A stretch of DNA of 64,000 nt, from NCBI GenBank assembly GCA_017432485.1, contig JAFRJB010000133.1, positions 21,375 through 85,374 on the forward strand, in the 5' to 3' direction. Positions within the stretch are counted from its first letter, which is position 1; each line of letters starts with the position of its first letter. The translations under genes and the position numbers were made by a program. Positions 1-8,627 of this stretch are shown here, one piece after another. The notes beneath the pieces are model-generated. The model was not told where the DNA came from, searched no databases, and saw nothing but the letters and a program-made list of their open reading frames with translations. Source of the DNA: Clostridia bacterium (GTDB lineage Bacteria > Bacillota > Clostridia > Oscillospirales > Acutalibacteraceae).

Positions 1-1148
1 GCTTCCGTAAAGGTAAGGCTACCAGGAAGATGGTGGAAAGAGTATACGGTGAGGGCGTATTCTATGAAGATGCACTCGATATTCTGTACCCCGAAATCGT
101 GGGCGAAGCGCTTGAGGGCTTAGAGAGAAAAGCCGTTGCTGCTCCTTACGATTTAGATGTTAAGAAAATCGGCAAAGAAGGCTTGGAACTTGTAATGAAA
201 GTCGTTGTAGAGCCCGAAGTGGAAGTGGGCGAGTACAAGGGAATCAAAGCCAAGAAAAAGGCTGTGCGCGTGACAGAAAAAGAAATCAATGAAGAAATTG
301 CCAAGCTGCAGGAGAGAAACTCCACCATTGAAGCGGTGGAAGACAAAGAAGCGGCAGAAGGCGACATTTGCGATATCGCTTTTGAAGGTTTTGTAGATGG
401 AGAAGCGTTTGACGGCGGCCAGGCAGATAACTTCGATTTAACCCTCGGCTCCGGTCAGTTTATCCCCGGCTTTGAAGACCAGATTGTCGGTCACAAGGCA
501 GGCGATGAGTTTGATGTTGTCGTGACCTTCCCCGAAGATTACGGTGCAGAGAACCTTGCCGGTAAAGAGGCTACTTTTAAAGTGAAACTGCACGAAGCGA
601 AAGTGAAAGTGCTCCCCGAGCTTGACGATGAGTTTGCCAAAGATGTTTCCGAGTTTGATACTTTAGATGAGTTGAAGGCAGACGAAAAGAAGAAGATTAA
701 AGAAAACAAGCAAAAAGAAGCGGAAAATGATTTTGAAAACGCTGTGATTGATGCTTTAATTGAAGGCATGAAGGCGGAAATCCCGCAGCAGATGATTGAT
801 GCGCGCATTGATGAAAACCTCAAGCAGTTCGAGCAAAATCTGCAAATGCAGGGTTTAAACCTTGAAACCTATGTGAAGTACACCGGCGGCGATGTTTCCG
901 CGCTCAGAGAGAGCCTTAAGCCGCAGTCCGAAAGACAGGTTAAAATCAGACTGTGCTTAGATAAAATTGCCGCGCTTGAAAACATTGAGGTCACCGAAGA
1001 AGAAATCGATGCCGAAATGCAAAAGTATGCCGATGCTTACAAAGTTGAATTGGATGTCATTAAGGCTGCCATTCCGGTGGATGATGTCAAGGCTGACTTG
1101 GCTGCCGAAAAGGCAATGAATTTGGTCAAAGAGAACTGCAAAGCATAG
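1..1148 (+). CDS. tig: Trigger factor, 5' end cut by window edge
   Basis: Ribosome-associated chaperone and peptidyl-prolyl isomerase that binds nascent chains at the tunnel exit. The reading frame is open from base 3 and its first residues (FRKGKATRKMVERVYG) match the conserved ribosome-binding signature GFRxGKxPRxxxExxYG. The gene therefore starts upstream, and the ATG at 30 is internal. An FKBP-like isomerase domain follows, with EGDICDIAFEGFVDGEAFDG and the FIPGFEDQIVG segment, then the long helical C-terminal chaperone arms. It lies upstream of clpP and clpX, the classic tig-clpP-clpX order. The stop is followed directly by a hairpin and a heptad repeat array. Only the N-terminal 30 or so residues are missing. 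Confidence 0.95.
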   Translation, partial: FRKGKATRKMVERVYGEGVFYEDALDILYPEIVGEALEGLERKAVAAPYDLDVKKIGKEGLELVMKVVVEPEVEVGEYKGIKAKKKAVRVTEKEINEEIAKLQERNSTIEAVEDKEAAEGDICDIAFEGFVDGEAFDGGQADNFDLTLGSGQFIPGFEDQIVGHKAGDEFDVVVTFPEDYGAENLAGKEATFKVKLHEAKVKVLPELDDEFAKDVSEFDTLDELKADEKKKIKENKQKEAENDFENAVIDALIEGMKAEIPQQMIDARIDENLKQFEQNLQMQGLNLETYVKYTGGDVSALRESLKPQSERQVKIRLCLDKIAALENIEVTEEEIDAEMQKYADAYKVELDVIKAAIPVDDVKADLAAEKAMNLVKENCKA

Positions 1149-1197
1149 AAAACGATGAATCGTTTTCAGTGTTCGGTTTTCAGCGTTCAGTGTTCAG
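1148..1197 (+). repeat. Hairpin followed by heptad array (TTCAGTG type), single arm
   Basis: Positions 1148-1156 and 1159-1167 form a perfect 9-bp hairpin (GAAAACGAT/ATCGTTTTC) right at the tig stop codon; it may act as a weak terminator. From 1167 the triplet CAG (CGG once) recurs at exactly 7-nt steps: 1167, 1174, 1181, 1188, 1195. No complementary CTG array is seen nearby. It resembles the arrays at 20378, 23405 and 31896. Confidence 0.6.
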
Positions 1198-1261
1198 TAG
1201 CAGAATAATTTTGAGCATTTGACCGATAATTTAGTTACGATAGTATTTTAGAGGTGTTATT

Positions 1262-1843
1262 ATGGCATTAGTACCTTATGTAGTCGAACAAACAGGTAAC
1301 GGCGAGCGCTCTTATGATATTTTTTCGCGCTTGCTCAACGACAGAATTATTGTTCTTTCCGATGAAGTCAACGATGCAACCGCTTCTTTGGTGATTGCAC
1401 AGTTGCTGTATTTGGAAAGCCAGGACCCCGAAAAGGATATCAGCCTGTATATTAACAGCCCCGGCGGTTCCGTATCGGCGGGCTTGGCAATCTATGATAC
1501 CATGCAGTACATTAAGTGCGATGTTTCCACTATTTGCATGGGTATGGCGGCAAGTATGGGCGCCTTCCTGCTGGCAGCAGGTGAGAAAGGTAAGCGCTAT
1601 GCACTGCCGAATGCGGAAATTATGATTCATCAGCCGCTCGGCGGCGCAAAAGGGCAGGCAACCGAAATTATTTTGGCTGCCGACCATATTAAGAAAACGC
1701 GCGAAAACTTAAACCGTATTCTTTCCGAAAACACCGGAAAGCCGTTGGAAGAGATTGAAAAAGATACCGAAAGAGATAACTTTATGTCGGCAAATGAAGC
1801 AATGGAATACGGCATTGTGGATAAAGTGATTGCAAAGAGGTAA
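1262..1843 (+). CDS. clpP: ATP-dependent Clp protease, proteolytic subunit
   Basis: Serine peptidase that forms the double-heptamer chamber and degrades substrates unfolded by ClpX or other Clp ATPases in the cytoplasm. At 193 residues it has normal family length. The catalytic triad is visible at canonical positions: Ser98 in MGMAASMGA, His123 in MIHQPLGG and Asp172 in the RDNFMSA segment. The N-terminal axial loop ([21 protein letters not shown]) is intact. GAGGTG lies 5 nt upstream of the ATG. clpX starts 2 nt after the stop, so the two are almost certainly co-transcribed. Confidence 0.97.
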   Translation: MALVPYVVEQTGNGERSYDIFSRLLNDRIIVLSDEVNDATASLVIAQLLYLESQDPEKDISLYINSPGGSVSAGLAIYDTMQYIKCDVSTICMGMAASMGAFLLAAGEKGKRYALPNAEIMIHQPLGGAKGQATEIILAADHIKKTRENLNRILSENTGKPLEEIEKDTERDNFMSANEAMEYGIVDKVIAKR

Positions 1844-1845
1844 AG

Positions 1846-3144
1846 ATGGCTAACCAAATCGAAAGATGTTCTTTTTGCGGTAAAACGCAGGCACAAGTTG
1901 AAAAACTGATTGCGGGTGAAGGTGTTTTCATCTGCAATGAGTGTATTGAGTTGTGCAATCAAATCATCGAAGAGGATGCGCATGACAGGCAAAGAAAGAG
2001 TGCAAAAGACAGCGAAAGTCTTGTGCTCCCTAAGCCGCAGGAAATCAAAGCGCAGTTAGATGATTTTGTCATAGGGCAGGAAAAAGCAAAAATCGCTTTG
2101 AGCGTTGCCGTGTATAATCACTACAAGAGAGTATATTTCGGCGGCGATAGTGACGATGTGGAAATTCAAAAGAGCAATGTGCTTTTGCTCGGTCCCACCG
2201 GCGTGGGTAAAACCATGCTTGCGCAGACCTTGGCAAAAATCCTCAATGTACCTTTTGCGATTTCCGATGCGACAACATTGACCGAAGCCGGTTATGTGGG
2301 TGAAGATGTGGAAAACATCCTATTAAGACTTATTCAAGCGGCAGATTTCAATGTTGAAAAAGCAGAGCACGGCATTATCTATATCGATGAAATTGATAAA
2401 ATTGCCAGAAAGAGTGAAAATCGCTCTATTACCAGAGATGTCAGCGGCGAAGGCGTGCAGCAGGCGCTGTTGAAAATTTTGGAAGGCACGACTGCCAATG
2501 TTCCGCCCAACGGCGGCAGAAAGCATCCGCAACAGGAATTTATTCAAATTGATACTTCCAATATTCTCTTTATTTGCGGCGGTGCGTTTGACGGTATTCA
2601 AAAAGTCGTCGAAAAGCGCTGCAGCGGCTCTGCGATGGGCTTTGGTGCCGATGTTAAAGAGAAGAAAGAGATGGATAAGACCGAAGCGTATGCTAAGGTT
2701 ACCAACGCCGATTTGGTCAAATACGGCTTAATTCCCGAACTTGTCGGCAGAATTCCCGTGATTACTTCTCTCGAGCAGCTGGATGAAGAAAGCCTTGTCA
2801 GAATTCTTGAAGAACCGAAGAATTCTTTGATTAAGCAGTACACGAAGCTCTTCTCGCTGGATAATGTGGAACTGGAATTCGAGCATGAAGCTCTGGTAGA
2901 GATTGCAAGAAAAACCTTAGAAGCAAATACCGGCGCGAGAGGGTTGCGCACCATTATGGAAGAAGTCTTAATGCCGATTATGTACAATATGCCTTCGGAT
3001 TATGAAATTGAGAAGGTCGTTATTACCAAAGATTACATTTTAGGCGAAGCGGATGCGCAGTTTATTAAGAACGCGGACCGAGAACCGGTTGTACTTACAA
3101 AGCCGGCGCCGCGCAGAAAACGCCCCGGCGGTAAATATGCATAA
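1846..3144 (+). CDS. clpX: ATP-dependent Clp protease, ATP-binding subunit ClpX
   Basis: AAA+ unfoldase that recognises tagged substrates and threads them into ClpP. The N-terminal zinc-binding domain shows CSFCGK and CNECIELC. The ATPase core has Walker A GPTGVGKT, the pore loop GYVGED, Walker [11 protein letters not shown] and a sensor region GGAFDGI. The ClpP-docking loop reads as a variant, with a GFG within CSGSAMGFG rather than the usual IGF. Length (432 residues) is normal. It starts 2 nt after clpP and ends before a strong intrinsic terminator, so clpP-clpX forms one unit separate from lon. Confidence 0.97.
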   Translation: MANQIERCSFCGKTQAQVEKLIAGEGVFICNECIELCNQIIEEDAHDRQRKSAKDSESLVLPKPQEIKAQLDDFVIGQEKAKIALSVAVYNHYKRVYFGGDSDDVEIQKSNVLLLGPTGVGKTMLAQTLAKILNVPFAISDATTLTEAGYVGEDVENILLRLIQAADFNVEKAEHGIIYIDEIDKIARKSENRSITRDVSGEGVQQALLKILEGTTANVPPNGGRKHPQQEFIQIDTSNILFICGGAFDGIQKVVEKRCSGSAMGFGADVKEKKEMDKTEAYAKVTNADLVKYGLIPELVGRIPVITSLEQLDEESLVRILEEPKNSLIKQYTKLFSLDNVELEFEHEALVEIARKTLEANTGARGLRTIMEEVLMPIMYNMPSDYEIEKVVITKDYILGEADAQFIKNADREPVVLTKPAPRRKRPGGKYA

Positions 3145-3151
3145 TTCAATG

Positions 3152-3184
3152 GCGGTGGGCAAACAAAACGCCCGCCGCTTTTTT
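3152..3184 (+). terminator. Intrinsic terminator after clpX
   Basis: GCGGTGGGC (3152-3160) pairs with GCCCGCCGC (3170-3178) with one G-T pair and a 9-nt loop, followed by a run of six T. Confidence 0.85.
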
Positions 3185-3217
3185 AAACTGAAATAAACCC
3201 GAAAAGTGGTGAAACAA

Positions 3218-5614
3218 GTGAACGATACAATGAAAATATTACCGGTGCTGCCTTTACGCGGGCTGGTACTGTACCCGAAAATGATATTGCACTTTGATGT
3301 CAGCCGCGATGTTTCCAAAGCGGCACTGGAGAGGGCAATGAAAAACGGCAGAGAAATCTTTGTTGTCTGCCAAAAAGATATCAAAACCAAAAATCCTTCC
3401 GTAGATGATTTGCATTCTATCGGTGTGATTGCTTCCGTTAAGCAAGTCATGAAGTTGCCAAACTCCGATATGGAGCGCGTTGTGGTCGAAGGGATGTGCC
3501 GCGCTATGCTCGGCTCATTTGCTGTCGGCGGCAAGTGTATTACGGCACAGGTCACACCGCTGGAGGAAATGCGTGTGAGCGGTTTTTCGCGCGAGTATGA
3601 AGCGGCGGTAGTGCGGCAGGGCAAAGCTGCGTTTGAAGCGTATGCCGCCACGATTTCCAAGATTTCTTCCAACATTGTGATGGATATTATTTCTGCCGAA
3701 AAGGCGGAAGAATTGGCGGATGTCATTGCCATTAATGCGCCGTTTTCCTGGGAAAAGCATCAGGAAATTCTCGAAATCATCAATCCGGTTAAGCGCTTGG
3801 AGCGCCTGCTTGTGATTTTGGAGGAAGAAACAAACCTTAACCTTATCGAGCAAAAGATTAAAGATATGGTGCAGGAAAACATCGACCAAAATCAAAAAGA
3901 GTATTACCTGCGCGAGCAACTCAAAGCCATTTCCGATGAATTGGGTGAAGGGGAAGATACCGGTACCGAACTCGAAGAGTATTTGCAAAAAATTAAGGAA
4001 ATCGGCTTTTCGGAGGAAACCGAAACAAAACTTGTTAAAGAAGCGCAAAAGCTTGCCAAAATGGCATCTTCTTCGCAAGATGCTTATGTAGTGCGCAACT
4101 ATTTGGATACGGTGCTTTCACTGCCGTGGAACACCTATTCGAAAGATAGTCTGAACATCAAAAAGGCGCGCAAAGTGCTCGATAGAGACCATTACGGTAT
4201 TCAAAAAGTTAAAGACCGCGTGCTCGAACTGATTGCAGTGCGGCAAATAAAACCCGATATCAGCGGGCAAATCATTTGTCTTGTCGGCCCTCCCGGCGTG
4301 GGCAAAACCAGTATTGCCAAGTCTTTGGCAGAAGCGATGGGCAGAAAGTATGTGCGCATTTCGCTCGGCGGTGTGCACGATGAAGCCGAAATCAGAGGGC
4401 ACCGCCGCACCTATATCGGCGCAATGCAGGGCAAGATTATTTCCGCCATTAAAACGGCGGGAACATCCAATCCGCTGATGCTTTTTGATGAAATTGATAA
4501 ACTCGGCTCGGATTATAAAGGCGACCCGTCGTCTGCGATGCTTGAAGTGCTTGACAGTGAGCAAAATAACGCGTTTATGGATAACTTTATCGACATTCCT
4601 TATGATTTGTCGAAAGTGTTCTTTATCACCACTGCCAATGATGCGGCGGCAATTCCCGCACCGCTCTATGACAGAATGGAAGTCATTGAACTTTCTTCTT
4701 ATACTCAAGAAGAAAAATTCCAAATTGCCAAAAAGCATTTGCTCAAGAAAGAATTGGCGCGCCACGGCTTAACTGCGAAGCAGGTACATATCAGTGACGA
4801 TGTTATCAAAATGCTCATTGACCACTACACTTCCGAAGCGGGTGTGCGCGAATTGGAGCGCACTATCGGTACACTGATGCGCAAAGCGGCAGCCGAGATT
4901 GTGGAAAACGGTAAGAGCAGAGTCTCTTTTACTTTGAAAAACATTCAGTCCTATCTCGGTACACCGAAGTATAAGAAAGAACAGCTGCTTGCAACCGACA
5001 GTGTCGGCATTGTCAACGGGCTTGCGTGGACAAGTGTGGGCGGCAAAATCCTGCGCGTGGAAGTCAATGTGCTCGATGGCAGCGGTAAGGTGGAATTTAC
5101 CGGCTCTCTTGGCGATGTGATGAAAGAATCCTGCTCGGCGGCAGTCAGCTTTATTCGCAGTATCAGCGACCGGTATGCCATTGAAAAGGATTTTTATAAA
5201 ACGAAAGATATTCACATTCATTTCCCGGCGGGCGCTACACCGAAAGACGGCCCGAGCGCCGGTATCGCCATTGCTACTGCCGTGCTTTCCGCACTCTCCA
5301 ATGCGCCTGTCAAGCGCGATATTGCCATGACCGGCGAAATCAGCTTAAAGGGCAGAGTGCTGCCGATTGGCGGCTTGCGCGAAAAGGCGATGGGCGCGTA
5401 CCTTGCGGGTGTGCGTAAAGTTCTGATTCCTGCCGACAATGTGTCGGATTTGGATGATGTGGATGACATTGTCAAAGCCAATGTAGAATTTGTCAGTGTG
5501 GAGAGCCTCTATGAGGTGTTTGAGCAGGCATTTGCCGATATTCCGATGAAAGAAGAAACAAAAGCACCGGTTATTCCCGCAAAAACCGGTAAAAGAACCG
5601 AGATAAGGCAATGA
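3218..5614 (+). CDS. lon: ATP-dependent protease Lon
   Basis: Cytoplasmic AAA+ serine protease for misfolded and regulatory proteins. In order: an N-terminal LON substrate-binding domain (ILPVLPLRGLVLYPKM), a coiled-coil linker, AAA+ module with Walker A GPPGVGKTS and Walker B LMLFDEIDKL, then the proteolytic domain with the catalytic serine in PKDGPSAG (about residue 680) and the partner lysine in VRKVLIPADN. The start is uncertain. The frame is open from GTG 3206, but GGTG at 3208-3211 is best placed for GTG 3218, and ATG 3230 is also possible. The stop overlaps the start of the next gene (ATGA). Confidence 0.95.
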   Translation: MNDTMKILPVLPLRGLVLYPKMILHFDVSRDVSKAALERAMKNGREIFVVCQKDIKTKNPSVDDLHSIGVIASVKQVMKLPNSDMERVVVEGMCRAMLGSFAVGGKCITAQVTPLEEMRVSGFSREYEAAVVRQGKAAFEAYAATISKISSNIVMDIISAEKAEELADVIAINAPFSWEKHQEILEIINPVKRLERLLVILEEETNLNLIEQKIKDMVQENIDQNQKEYYLREQLKAISDELGEGEDTGTELEEYLQKIKEIGFSEETETKLVKEAQKLAKMASSSQDAYVVRNYLDTVLSLPWNTYSKDSLNIKKARKVLDRDHYGIQKVKDRVLELIAVRQIKPDISGQIICLVGPPGVGKTSIAKSLAEAMGRKYVRISLGGVHDEAEIRGHRRTYIGAMQGKIISAIKTAGTSNPLMLFDEIDKLGSDYKGDPSSAMLEVLDSEQNNAFMDNFIDIPYDLSKVFFITTANDAAAIPAPLYDRMEVIELSSYTQEEKFQIAKKHLLKKELARHGLTAKQVHISDDVIKMLIDHYTSEAGVRELERTIGTLMRKAAAEIVENGKSRVSFTLKNIQSYLGTPKYKKEQLLATDSVGIVNGLAWTSVGGKILRVEVNVLDGSGKVEFTGSLGDVMKESCSAAVSFIRSISDRYAIEKDFYKTKDIHIHFPAGATPKDGPSAGIAIATAVLSALSNAPVKRDIAMTGEISLKGRVLPIGGLREKAMGAYLAGVRKVLIPADNVSDLDDVDDIVKANVEFVSVESLYEVFEQAFADIPMKEETKAPVIPAKTGKRTEIRQ

Positions 5615-6198
5615 TCAATTTTAACAGTATTGAGTATAAATATTCCTATGGCACGGCGGCGCAACTCAAAGAAAGCGAACTGCCGGAAATTGTGTTTTCC
5701 GGGCGCTCGAATGTGGGTAAATCTTCGTTGATTAATAAAGTGTTTAACCGCAAGAATTTGGCGCGGGTTTCCTCGGTGCCGGGGAAGACCATTACGATTA
5801 ATTTTTTCGGTTGCGACAGTGTCAATTTTGTTGATTTGCCGGGCTACGGCTATGCCAAGCGCTCGGCAAGCGAAATCAAGCGCTGGGGTGAGATGATTGA
5901 AGCCTATTTTGCTGCCGAGCGCGATATTGCACTGGTGTTTCAGCTTATTGATTTTCGCCGCAAGGCAAGCGGGGAAGATATCCAAATGCTTGAATACTTA
6001 ACGCAAAAGCACATTCCTTTTGTGATTGTGTTTACAAAGTGTGACAAGCTCAATAAAACCCAAACCCTGCAAAGAATGGAAGAAATCGGCGAGGAATTAA
6101 GCGATTTTGATGCCGATGCCATTCTCTTTTCCGCGCTGTCGGGGCAGGGGGTAGAAGAAGTTAAACAAAAGATTATCGAAGTAACAGAGGTACTGTAA
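5611..6198 (+). CDS. ysxC: Ribosome biogenesis GTPase YsxC/EngB
   Basis: Essential GTPase of the TrmE-Era-EngA-EngB group, needed for 50S subunit assembly. G1 is GRSNVGKSSLIN, G3 is DLPGYGYAK and G4 is TKCDK, with the family N-terminus (ELPEIVFSGRSNVGK). Its 195 residues are normal for the family. The ATG overlaps the lon stop, an arrangement widely seen as lon-ysxC in Bacillota, and its own stop shares one base with the next start, so translation is probably coupled. Confidence 0.95.
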   Translation: MINFNSIEYKYSYGTAAQLKESELPEIVFSGRSNVGKSSLINKVFNRKNLARVSSVPGKTITINFFGCDSVNFVDLPGYGYAKRSASEIKRWGEMIEAYFAAERDIALVFQLIDFRRKASGEDIQMLEYLTQKHIPFVIVFTKCDKLNKTQTLQRMEEIGEELSDFDADAILFSALSGQGVEEVKQKIIEVTEVL

Positions 6199-6932
6199 TG
6201 TATGAGCAATTTGCTGATTTCTATGATGCATTCACCACGGATGTAGATTATGAGCGCCGCGCTGCATATTTTGACAGCCTCATCGCACAATACGGCAGCG
6301 GCAAGGGCATTTTGCTTGACCTTGCCTGCGGCACAGGCTCTTTGAGTTTTGCGATGGAAGCACTGGGCTACGATGTCATCGGTGTGGATTGCAGCGAGGA
6401 AATGCTGGATGCGGCGCTTGCAAAGAAAATTGAAAAGCAGTCTGCCGTCATGTTTTTAAACCAGGATATGACAGCACTTGACTTATTCGGTACGGTGACT
6501 TCCACTATTTGTGCGCTGGACTCTTTAAATCATTTAGACAGCATCGAGAAGGTGCAGCAGGCTTTTGAAAAAGTCTCTCTGTTTACTGAAGCGGGCGGCG
6601 TTTTTATCTTTGATGTCAATACACTCTATAAACACACAAAGGTCTTAGGCAATCAGGCGTTTTTGTTTGAAAACGAGGATTGTTTTTTGGCGTGGCAAAA
6701 TGAGTTGTGCGAAGATAACAGTGTGAATATGTACCTGGATTTCTTTGTATCGCAGGGCGAAGTCTACAGCCGCGAAAGCGAGTTTGTCAAAGAGTATTAT
6801 TATAGCGATGAACAGTTAAAAAGCGCCGCAGAGAAAGCGGGTTTTTCACTGTGCGGTATCTTTGATGATTTGAGCACACAGGCGCCCGGCGAAACGAGCG
6901 AAAGAAAGATTTTTATTTTTAGAAAGGCATAA
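6198..6932 (+). CDS. Class I SAM-dependent methyltransferase, substrate unknown
   Basis: A Rossmann-fold methyltransferase of 244 residues. Motif I is LLDLACGTGSLSFAM and is followed by VDCSEEMLDAA, which binds the adenosine ribose. The N-terminus (YEQFADFYDAFT) and the region FDVNTLYKH are typical of small-molecule methyltransferases often found next to ysxC or lon in Clostridia. The substrate cannot be read from sequence. The gene overlaps the ysxC stop by one base and hslO begins 2 nt after it, indicating one operon. Confidence 0.85.
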   Translation: MYEQFADFYDAFTTDVDYERRAAYFDSLIAQYGSGKGILLDLACGTGSLSFAMEALGYDVIGVDCSEEMLDAALAKKIEKQSAVMFLNQDMTALDLFGTVTSTICALDSLNHLDSIEKVQQAFEKVSLFTEAGGVFIFDVNTLYKHTKVLGNQAFLFENEDCFLAWQNELCEDNSVNMYLDFFVSQGEVYSRESEFVKEYYYSDEQLKSAAEKAGFSLCGIFDDLSTQAPGETSERKIFIFRKA

Positions 6933-6933
6933 A

Positions 6934-7812
6934 ATGTCAAAAGTAGTCAGATGTATAACCAAAGAAGGCGCCATTGTGATGATGGCGGCAGATACTACCG
7001 ATATTGTGGCAAGAGCGGAGCAAATTCATCAAACTTCCGCAGTGACCACAGCGGCACTCGGCAGGCTGTTAACTGCCTGTTCTTTGATGGGACAATCGCT
7101 TAAAGGTAAGGATGAAAGCATTTCCTTGCAGCTCAAAGGCGGCGGTCCCGCCGGAACTGTCGTTGCGGTCAGCGATGCCGGCGGCAATGTGCGCGGCTAT
7201 ATTGAAAACCCGGTTGTAGAGCTGCCGCTTAACGGGCAGGGCAAGCTCGATGTGGGCGGTGCTGTCGGCAAAAACGGCAACCTCTATGTTGTTAAAGACT
7301 TGGGGCTCAAAGAGCCTTATGTCGGGCAAGTGCCGCTCGTTAGCGGCGAAATTGCCGAAGATATAACTTCTTACTTTGCCGTGAGTGAACAAATCCCGAC
7401 CGTTTGCGCATTAGGCGTTTTGGTCAATCCTGATTTGAGCTGTAAAGCGGCAGGCGGTTTTATTATTCAACTGCTGCCCTCGGCGATGGAAGAAGATATT
7501 GTATTTGTCGAAGAAGCTGTCAAAGGCTTGGAAAATGTCAGTTCCATGATCGCGCGCGGGATGTCGCCGGAAGAGATTTGCCGCTTTGTTCTCAAGGGCA
7601 GAGAGGTAGATGTTCTCGATGAGAGTGATTGCACTTACCGCTGCAACTGCTCGCGCGAGCGCATTGAGCGCGCCTTGATTTCCACCGGCAAAAAGACATT
7701 GGAAGAATTGGCGAAAGAAGGTAAAAGAGAAGAAATTAACTGCCAATATTGCGATAAAAAATACTATTTTGACAAGGCGGATTTTGAGCGATTACTCAAG
7801 CAGTGCCAATAG
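6934..7812 (+). CDS. hslO: Redox-regulated chaperone Hsp33
   Basis: Holdase chaperone activated by oxidation of a C-terminal zinc centre. The four cysteines are present as CNCS near residue 237 and CQYC near residue 270, the CxC...CxxC pattern of the family, with the intervening SRERIERALISTGK. The N-terminal substrate-binding domain (ALGRLLTACSLMG; QLKGGGPAGTVVAVSDA) is complete. At 292 residues it has normal length. It ends the lon-ysxC-methyltransferase run, which fits a proteostasis theme. Confidence 0.96.
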   Translation: MSKVVRCITKEGAIVMMAADTTDIVARAEQIHQTSAVTTAALGRLLTACSLMGQSLKGKDESISLQLKGGGPAGTVVAVSDAGGNVRGYIENPVVELPLNGQGKLDVGGAVGKNGNLYVVKDLGLKEPYVGQVPLVSGEIAEDITSYFAVSEQIPTVCALGVLVNPDLSCKAAGGFIIQLLPSAMEEDIVFVEEAVKGLENVSSMIARGMSPEEICRFVLKGREVDVLDESDCTYRCNCSRERIERALISTGKKTLEELAKEGKREEINCQYCDKKYYFDKADFERLLKQCQ

Positions 7813-7900
7813 GCGAAAGCAAATATTTTTGTAATTAATAAAAACTATATTTTATAAAGGCAATAAAAGCTAAAAAATTGAAAAAATATCAAAAAAGGTG

Positions 7901-7929
7901 TTGACAAACAGCCTTAAATAGTGTATATT
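7901..7929 (+). promoter_or_regulatory. Sigma-A promoter of the tRNA cluster
   Basis: -35 TTGACA (7901-7906), 17-nt spacer, -10 TATATT (7924-7929). The block GTGTTGACAAACAG is repeated exactly at the initiator-tRNA promoter (23166 onward). Confidence 0.85.
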
Positions 7930-7971
7930 AATATCCGTCGCTGATCACCAATAATAGCGACAGGGACATGG

Positions 7972-8047
7972 GGGAGCATAGCTCAGCTGGGAGAGCACCT
8001 GCCTTACAAGCAGGGGGTCACAGGTTCGAACCCTGTTGTTCCCACCA
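7972..8047 (+). tRNA. tRNA-Val (anticodon TAC)
   Basis: Complete cloverleaf with encoded CCA. Acceptor GGGAGCA pairs with TGTTCCC, the anticodon stem CCTGC/GCAGG holds loop CTTACAA, and the T arm is ACAGG-TTCGAAC-CCTGT. First gene of a five-tRNA cluster. Confidence 0.97.
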
Positions 8048-8055
8048 ATAAATAT

Positions 8056-8132
8056 GGCCCGGTAGTTCAGCTGGTTAGAACGCCAGCCTGTCACGCTGGA
8101 GGTCGTCGGTTCGAGCCCGATCCGGGTCGCCA
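8056..8132 (+). tRNA. tRNA-Asp (anticodon GTC)
   Basis: Acceptor GGCCCGG/CCGGGTC, anticodon stem CCAGC/GCTGG with loop CTGTCAC, discriminator G as expected for tRNA-Asp, CCA encoded. It follows tRNA-Val by 8 nt. Confidence 0.97.
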
Positions 8133-8139
8133 TATTTTT

Positions 8140-8215
<76 letters not shown>

Positions 8216-8221
8216 TTATAT

Positions 8222-8297
8222 GCGGATGTAGCTCATCTGGTAGAGCGCCACCTTGCCAAGGTGGAGGTAGCGGGTTCGAGCCCCGTCATCCGCTCCA
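8222..8297 (+). tRNA. tRNA-Gly (anticodon GCC)
   Basis: Acceptor GCGGATG/CATCCGC, anticodon stem CCACC/GGTGG with loop TTGCCAA, discriminator T, CCA encoded. A terminator-like hairpin follows 8 nt later. Confidence 0.97.
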
Positions 8298-8304
8298 GTT
8301 TTCA

Positions 8305-8337
8305 GGGAAGTTATCATTGTTTAACTTCCCGTTTTTT
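8305..8337 (+). terminator. Intrinsic terminator between tRNA-Gly and tRNA-Cys
   Basis: GGGAAGTTA (8305-8313) pairs perfectly with TAACTTCCC (8322-8330) across an 8-nt loop and is followed by G and six T. It would separate tRNA-Cys from the four upstream tRNAs. Confidence 0.75.
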
Positions 8338-8362
8338 GAAAAAAATTATTAACATTGAATAC

Positions 8363-8437
8363 GGCAACATAGCCAAGGGGTAAGGCACGAGTCTGCAAAA
8401 CTCTGATTCCCCGGTTCAAATCCGGGTGTTGCCTCCA
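8363..8437 (+). tRNA. tRNA-Cys (anticodon GCA)
   Basis: Acceptor GGCAACA/TGTTGCC, anticodon stem GAGT/ACTC with loop CTGCAAA, T arm CCCGG/CCGGG, CCA encoded. Because a terminator lies upstream, it may use its own promoter; TATTAA at 8347-8352 is a candidate -10 at the right distance, without a clear -35. Confidence 0.96.
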
Positions 8438-8439
8438 AA

Positions 8440-8476
8440 AATAAAACTGCTCTTAAACGAGCAGTTTTATTTTTGT
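8440..8476 (+). terminator. Intrinsic terminator after tRNA-Cys
   Basis: A 13-bp stem (8440-8452 with 8459-8471, sequence AATAAAACTGCTC and its complement) with a 6-nt loop and a T-rich tail. Confidence 0.85.
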
Positions 8477-8550
8477 GTTTGTGTCCGCAGGGCACAACTG
8501 CGTTTGAGTGTGCCTCAACTTTAGCAGTTGAAAAAAGTTTTTTCAGATGT

Positions 8551-8579
8551 TTGTAAAACTCACAAATATATGGTATAAT
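8551..8579 (+). promoter_or_regulatory. Promoter of the M14 peptidase gene
   Basis: -35 TTGTAA (8551-8556), 17-nt spacer, -10 TATAAT (8574-8579), about 50 nt before the ATG at 8628. Confidence 0.7.
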
Positions 8580-8627
8580 AATCAAAAAATTTTTTTAGCA
8601 AAAATCCTAAAGAAATGAGTTAGCAAA

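Noticed and set aside
1219..1246. Possible promoter TTGACC-16-TAGTAT before clpP
   Set aside because: The predicted start would leave a leader of under 10 nt and lie in the ribosome-binding site; kept out of the feature list.
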